In this document: positions 6,742 through 10,287 of the stretch, in pieces
How positions within the stretch are numbered: position 1 is the first letter of the stretch
How the letters are laid out: each line of letters opens with the position of its first letter
Translations under genes and position numbers: made by a program
The notes under the pieces: generated by a model
Seen by the model: only the letters and a program-made list of their open reading frames with translations
Databases searched by the model: none
What the model was told of the DNA's origin: nothing
From: Ruminococcaceae bacterium UBA1213
GTDB taxonomy: Bacteria > Bacillota > Clostridia > Oscillospirales > Acutalibacteraceae
Length of the DNA stretch: 10,287 nt
Assembly (NCBI GenBank): GCA_002309275.1
Contig: DBXL01000010.1
Coordinates: 8,873-19,159 of the forward strand
Direction of reading: 5' to 3'

Positions 6742-8467
6742 ACTGCTTATAAAATTTGGTCTGGTCTATGAGGTCATTCAGTTCATTAATTGCGGCATTG
6801 TTATTCAATGCTTCTTCACTGAAATCGTCCAGTTTTGTCAGCTCCAGCAAAAGCATATCCAACTTACTGATAATATTTTCATTGGCTTCCACTATCTTTT
6901 TGACATACTTGATATGCTCGGTGTATATTTTAAGCCTTTCCTGCCTTGCCGATAACGACATATTACCATTTCCGTCTGATACCCTGAAATAGTCCTTTGT
7001 ATCAAATATATTTATCCTTTTTACCATCGTTTTGACGTTGGCATAAAATCTTGTTGCCGCATCTTCAATGATATTTTTGAATCTCTTGTATGTCATTTCA
7101 TGCGGTTTAAAATGGCTTGTCAGTATATCGTTCAGTTTTTGCAGGCGTGTCTGTATCTGCTCGATATGCTCCTTTGTGACCTCTATCTCACTTCTAAAAA
7201 CAGGATTTTCCGCACTCTCATTCAACACTTCAAGATACTTATTCTTACGCCTTATTTCAGGCGGTTCTTCCTGCTTTTCAGGTTCTTCTTTAGGCTTCCA
7301 TGCAAACCAGTTCTTCAGCGTATCCATGAAAGATTGTTTTTTCTGTTCGGGCAGGGCAAGATTTTCTTCTCTGATTTCTCTGTCCGTGTCCATGAGTTCT
7401 TCTTCGGGACTTTCTGTGCGGGTAATGTCTATAATATCCTTTATCTCGTCAATGGATATATTATTTGCCTGCCGTGCAGGTGACGAACCATTATTCTCTA
7501 TGGATTTTCCCCTCTTTTTACTCGTGAAAAATCCATGAAACTCCAACTCCCTGCCTGACGGTTCAAGCGGTCTTTCAAGCCACTTTTCCGCAAAATTCCG
7601 TGTATCTGTCACTATGTCATTCTTGTTGACAGATGTACTTCCACGGCTGTTTGAAAAATCCGCCCAAAGCCCTGTCTGCAGGAGAACCGTTTTCCTTTCC
7701 TGCATTTTGGCACTGTCCCAGTTAAAAGAGCTTTCCGCAAGGTCTATCATTTCATAGTAATAATTGTAAAATTCGTTGTGCCATGACAGCCAGAAAGAAC
7801 GGTATTCAGGGTAATTCTTTGTTATGTTCATCGGTTTTTCAAGAACCGACTTCATGTAACGGTTCCATACTTCACGCAGTTCCGCTGTTGACATCTGATG
7901 ATAGGCACATAAATTGATAAAACTGTAAAAGTCAAGGATACATTCATAGCCCTTTCCCATAAGACTGTATAAATTTTCTCTGATGTCCTCTTCCCAGGGC
8001 TTGTTATATTTTTTTATCGTGTCCTTCAGATTCAGCCAGCACGACAACGGCAATTTCTTCAATTCATACAAAACAGAACCCTCTTCACCGTCATCATATG
8101 CTGTATCTATATCTATCGAATTTTTCAGTATATTTGCCGTTATAATATACTTGTCTTTCAAAGGATGCCTTTCCGCACTTACGTCATACCCGCAAAATCT
8201 GAAATTCATGCTTTCAGGTATGATATACCCCGTTGCCCATGCAATTTCACTGACAACTTCCTGTGCAGACTTCTTTTTGGAGTATATCAGTTTTCTGTAA
8301 CTCATCATGACAAGCGTGAATAATCCCCATTTATTTTCGTCTATATAGTCAAAACGTTTCTTATATTCATCTTTATCAAGCACTCTCCATATATTGAATG
8401 CCATTGCAAGCTTGAATTTATTGGAAACATTCCCGTTTTCATCAACATCAATGTTTTTCTCAGGCAC
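6740..8467 (-). CDS. Unrecognised protein downstream of AAA+ gene (GTG start)
   Basis: I do not recognise the family. From the GTG at 8467 the product is 575 residues. It has no signal peptide and no evident membrane segment, so it is probably cytoplasmic. Three parts can be seen: an aromatic-rich, probably globular N-terminal part (about 15-310, with many Trp/Tyr, e.g. FWLSWHNEFYNYYYEM); a charged, low-complexity linker (about 315-415, with EEPEKQEEPPE); and a C-terminal part (about 420-575) rich in Leu, Ile, Lys and Glu that looks like long helices or a coiled coil. The frame is open further to a TTG at 8518, but those extra codons are only translated heptamer repeat and poly-G. The GTG, preceded by a G-rich ribosome-binding stretch, is therefore preferred; an ATG at 8404 is a weaker alternative. 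It follows the tandem AAA+ gene on the same strand after 77 nt without an obvious terminator, so the two are probably co-transcribed. It may be a partner or substrate adaptor of the ATPase; that is inference only. Confidence 0.8.
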   Translation of the reverse strand: MPEKNIDVDENGNVSNKFKLAMAFNIWRVLDKDEYKKRFDYIDENKWGLFTLVMMSYRKLIYSKKKSAQEVVSEIAWATGYIIPESMNFRFCGYDVSAERHPLKDKYIITANILKNSIDIDTAYDDGEEGSVLYELKKLPLSCWLNLKDTIKKYNKPWEEDIRENLYSLMGKGYECILDFYSFINLCAYHQMSTAELREVWNRYMKSVLEKPMNITKNYPEYRSFWLSWHNEFYNYYYEMIDLAESSFNWDSAKMQERKTVLLQTGLWADFSNSRGSTSVNKNDIVTDTRNFAEKWLERPLEPSGRELEFHGFFTSKKRGKSIENNGSSPARQANNISIDEIKDIIDITRTESPEEELMDTDREIREENLALPEQKKQSFMDTLKNWFAWKPKEEPEKQEEPPEIRRKNKYLEVLNESAENPVFRSEIEVTKEHIEQIQTRLQKLNDILTSHFKPHEMTYKRFKNIIEDAATRFYANVKTMVKRINIFDTKDYFRVSDGNGNMSLSARQERLKIYTEHIKYVKKIVEANENIISKLDMLLLELTKLDDFSEEALNNNAAINELNDLIDQTKFYKQ

Positions 8468-8471
8468 ACTT

Positions 8472-8482
8472 CCACCCCCCCC
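8472..8482 (-). promoter_or_regulatory. G8 tract acting as ribosome-binding site
   Basis: On the minus strand eight consecutive Gs (8482-8475) followed by TGG (8474-8472) lie just before the GTG at 8467-8465. It is the only purine-rich anti-16S match near this start, with the G-run ending 7 nt upstream. Homopolymers of this length are prone to slippage. Confidence 0.5.
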
Positions 8483-8487
8483 TTTTT

Positions 8488-8519
8488 CAATGTGCAATGT
8501 GCAATGTGCAATGTGCAAT
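8488..8519. repeat. Heptamer array, 4.6 copies of CAATGTG
   Basis: Four perfect tandem copies of the plus-strand unit CAATGTG (8488-8515) plus a partial unit CAAT (8516-8519). On the minus strand it reads as TGCACAT repeats lying in the leader of the unknown gene, ending about 20 nt before its GTG. Translating it produces a spurious peptide rich in His, Ile, Ala and Cys. No coding role is likely, because a 7-bp unit is not a multiple of three. Confidence 0.9.
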
Positions 8520-8544
8520 TATTTATGGTCAACCGCAATCATTG

Positions 8545-10287
8545 TTATTCTACAGAAACTATATTATAACATTCCTCAGCAGAAAGCAAGTCTGATTTTA
8601 TAATAGTCTGCCTTTCTTCCTCGGTGATGTCATCTGTATAGATAACACGCCTTTTCAGATTGGAAATGGTTTTTTCATATACAGTTCTTGCGGTTCTGCC
8701 GTTGGAGTAATACTCCATTTTTGTCATTTTCTCGAATATCGGCAAGTAATACTCTTTTATATCTTCCGCTATTTTATATCCGCCCTTTTTGCAGAACAAT
8801 GCAAATATATCATACATTTCTTCAGGCGTATAGTCCCTGAAATGCACTTCCTCTATTCTGGAACGCATTCCGCTGTTGGATTTATACAACCCCTGCATAT
8901 CTTTCTGATAGCCTGCAAAAATGATACAGCATTTACTTCTGTGTTCGGGTTCGTCCATGAATGCTATGATTTGTTCGAGTGCATCTTTTTTAAATTCCGC
9001 ACCGCTTCTGTCGTCAGCATAAGACAAACTATATGCTTCATCTATGAAAAGCACTCCGTTTATGGATTTCTTTAAAAGTTCATAAGTTTTTCCGCTTGTC
9101 TGTCCGACATACTCTCCGACCAAATCTTTCGCCGTACATGAAAAGAAATTATTTGTTTTTACAATACCCAATTCACGCAAACATTCACCAAATAATTTTG
9201 CACTCGTGGATTTGCCTGTACCGGGATTGCCTACAAAGAAATAATATCCCGGCGTAATGCCGTAAGTCGTGCGACCGCTCTTCTTTGCATACAGAATTTC
9301 CTCCTGTTTACGCAAAATAACTTCCTTTAAATCCGACATTCCTATCTGTTCATTAAGGCTCTGCATAATATCGTCAAATGTTCTCGGGTTTATCTGGTCT
9401 TTAATGAGTTCCAGCTGGTCTTTTGGTATATCGTCTTTTGTATATTGGTATTTGTCAACGTCTGCCCCTGCACGACTGACACGTCTTAACAACAGTTTTT
9501 TCATGTCAATCACTAATTTCTTGACATCGCCTGCATTGCCGAAGTCGTCGCCCCTTGTATTATACTTATATTCCATCAGCAATTCAATTAAGCGGTGTGC
9601 TTCATCTGTAATTGTCCTGCCCTGCTGTTTTATAGTCAGGTCAAATATTTTTGTCAACTGTTCGGGCGTGTAATCCGGAAATTCCACGATTCTTACACGT
9701 CTTGACAAGCCTGCATTCAGTTTCAAAAAGTCCTCTACCCTGTTCGAGTACATTCCGAATATCATTTTGAAATCCTTTGCATTTTCGGTCATTTTCGTCA
9801 TCATGGCACCGACGATTTCAGCAGAATAGGCACTGTCCGCTATCTGATACGCTTCATCTATGTATAATACGGAATTGTGGTCAATAGCTTCCTGTATTTT
9901 CTTGGCAACTTTCTCTTTAGAGTCGCCTACATGACTGCCTATCAAATCAGACGCATCTACAAAGAGCGTTTCTTTTCCGCCTAAAACTCCCATGACGTGA
10001 TAAAATCTGCCTATCATTTTACCGACAGTTGTTTTGCCTGTTCCGGGATTGCCTGAAAAAATATAGTGGTCTGCATAAAAATCAGGCTTCACTCCCCTAC
10101 GTTTACAATCCTCTTCATCAAGAATTTCAAGCCGTACATTTTCAAACAGTTCTTTCACGAATTCCATGCCGATATAATTATCTATCTCGGCATAAATTTC
10201 ATCTATCGAAGATACTCCATGCTTATCGAAATACTTTTCATAACTGCCGAAGTCCTCTTTTAAAATAAGCCTTTCATCGTCATCACG
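8545..10287 (-). CDS. Tandem CbxX/CfqX (SpoVK-like) AAA+ ATPase, 5' end outside window
   Basis: An ATP-driven remodelling protein with at least two AAA+ modules of the CbbX/SpoVK/EccA type. The frame stays open to the window edge, so the N-terminus is missing; the ATG at 10165-10167 is internal to a conserved stretch and is not the start. Counting from that Met, module 1 has Walker A GNPGTGKTT (39-47), Walker B VLYIDEAY (100-107) and the arginine motif GLSRRVR (153-159). Module 2 has Walker A GNPGTGKST (313-321), Walker B VLFIDEAYS (372-380) and GMRSRIEEV (433-441). The substrate-facing pore loop is canonical in module 2 (DLVGEYVGQT) but altered in module 1 (DLIGSHVGDS, no aromatic residue). 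Both modules are introduced by IGM-x-x-V/L-KE. No signal peptide or membrane segment is seen in the visible part. Family members remodel Rubisco (CbbX), assist type VII secretion (EccA) or act in sporulation (SpoVK). None of these roles can be chosen here, since no Rubisco or secretion gene is nearby. It probably forms an operon with the downstream unknown gene. Confidence 0.9.
   Translation of the reverse strand, partial: RDDDERLILKEDFGSYEKYFDKHGVSSIDEIYAEIDNYIGMEFVKELFENVRLEILDEEDCKRRGVKPDFYADHYIFSGNPGTGKTTVGKMIGRFYHVMGVLGGKETLFVDASDLIGSHVGDSKEKVAKKIQEAIDHNSVLYIDEAYQIADSAYSAEIVGAMMTKMTENAKDFKMIFGMYSNRVEDFLKLNAGLSRRVRIVEFPDYTPEQLTKIFDLTIKQQGRTITDEAHRLIELLMEYKYNTRGDDFGNAGDVKKLVIDMKKLLLRRVSRAGADVDKYQYTKDDIPKDQLELIKDQINPRTFDDIMQSLNEQIGMSDLKEVILRKQEEILYAKKSGRTTYGITPGYYFFVGNPGTGKSTSAKLFGECLRELGIVKTNNFFSCTAKDLVGEYVGQTSGKTYELLKKSINGVLFIDEAYSLSYADDRSGAEFKKDALEQIIAFMDEPEHRSKCCIIFAGYQKDMQGLYKSNSGMRSRIEEVHFRDYTPEEMYDIFALFCKKGGYKIAEDIKEYYLPIFEKMTKMEYYSNGRTARTVYEKTISNLKRRVIYTDDITEEERQTIIKSDLLSAEECYNIVSVE

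Noticed and set aside
6740..8467. XpaC/TelA-like assignment of the unknown protein from its helical C-terminus
   Set aside because: The resemblance is limited to general helical character and an FxxVxxxVxRIxIF-like stretch. No specific family motif could be confirmed.
8488..8519. Tandem repeats as a CRISPR array
   Set aside because: Units are 7 bp with no spacers.
8341..8538. 65-codon minus-strand frame beginning TTG at 8538 and crossing the heptamers
   Set aside because: No Shine-Dalgarno sequence precedes it; its first part is translated repeat and its remainder overlaps the unknown gene out of frame. It is kept only as a possible partner in the slippage idea.
10165..10167. ATG as the start of the tandem AAA+ gene
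   Set aside because: Upstream codons are open to the edge and match the conserved lead-in seen before module 2, so the gene continues beyond the window.

Overview
The window reads as chromosomal core DNA of a low-to-mid G+C Gram-positive anaerobe, most likely a clostridial bacterium of the Ruminococcus type. The evidence is a DnaK without the insertion near residue 80 that proteobacterial DnaK carries, A-rich Shine-Dalgarno leaders, frequent TTG/GTG starts, and short heptamer repeats in leaders. The genus is a family-level impression from protein similarity, not a proven assignment.

Layout. Four genes read rightward: dnaK (47-1858), dnaJ (2030-3175), ppk1 polyphosphate kinase (3326-5530) and a PfkA-family phosphofructokinase (5618-6700). 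They are not one tight operon. dnaK and dnaJ each end in an intrinsic terminator, and ppk and pfk have good sigma-A-type promoters (dnaJ a weaker one). ppk and pfk both start with TTG. A strong hairpin at 6707-6741 closes pfk and faces a leftward block.

The leftward block has two genes. A gene for tandem CbxX/CfqX-type AAA+ modules (8545-10287) is cut by the right window edge. Downstream of it is an unrecognised protein of about 575 residues (6740-8467) with an aromatic-rich N-terminal part, a charged linker and a helical C-terminus. Their order and strand suggest co-transcription and a joint function, which the sequence does not reveal. This pair is the least explained part of the window.

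How the genes fit together. DnaK and DnaJ form the Hsp70 folding machine; grpE probably lies to the left, outside the window. Ppk1 makes or uses polyphosphate, and the neighbouring phosphofructokinase controls glycolysis and carries a mixed ATP/pyrophosphate-type active-site signature. That makes a phosphate-energy link between the two attractive but unproven.

The most unusual non-coding signal is a set of three 7-bp-period repeat arrays, different in sequence. Each ends about 20-25 nt upstream of a start codon (dnaK, dnaJ and the leftward unknown gene). No tRNA, rRNA, CRISPR, insertion sequence or phage gene was seen. No gene-free stretch exceeds 300 bases.
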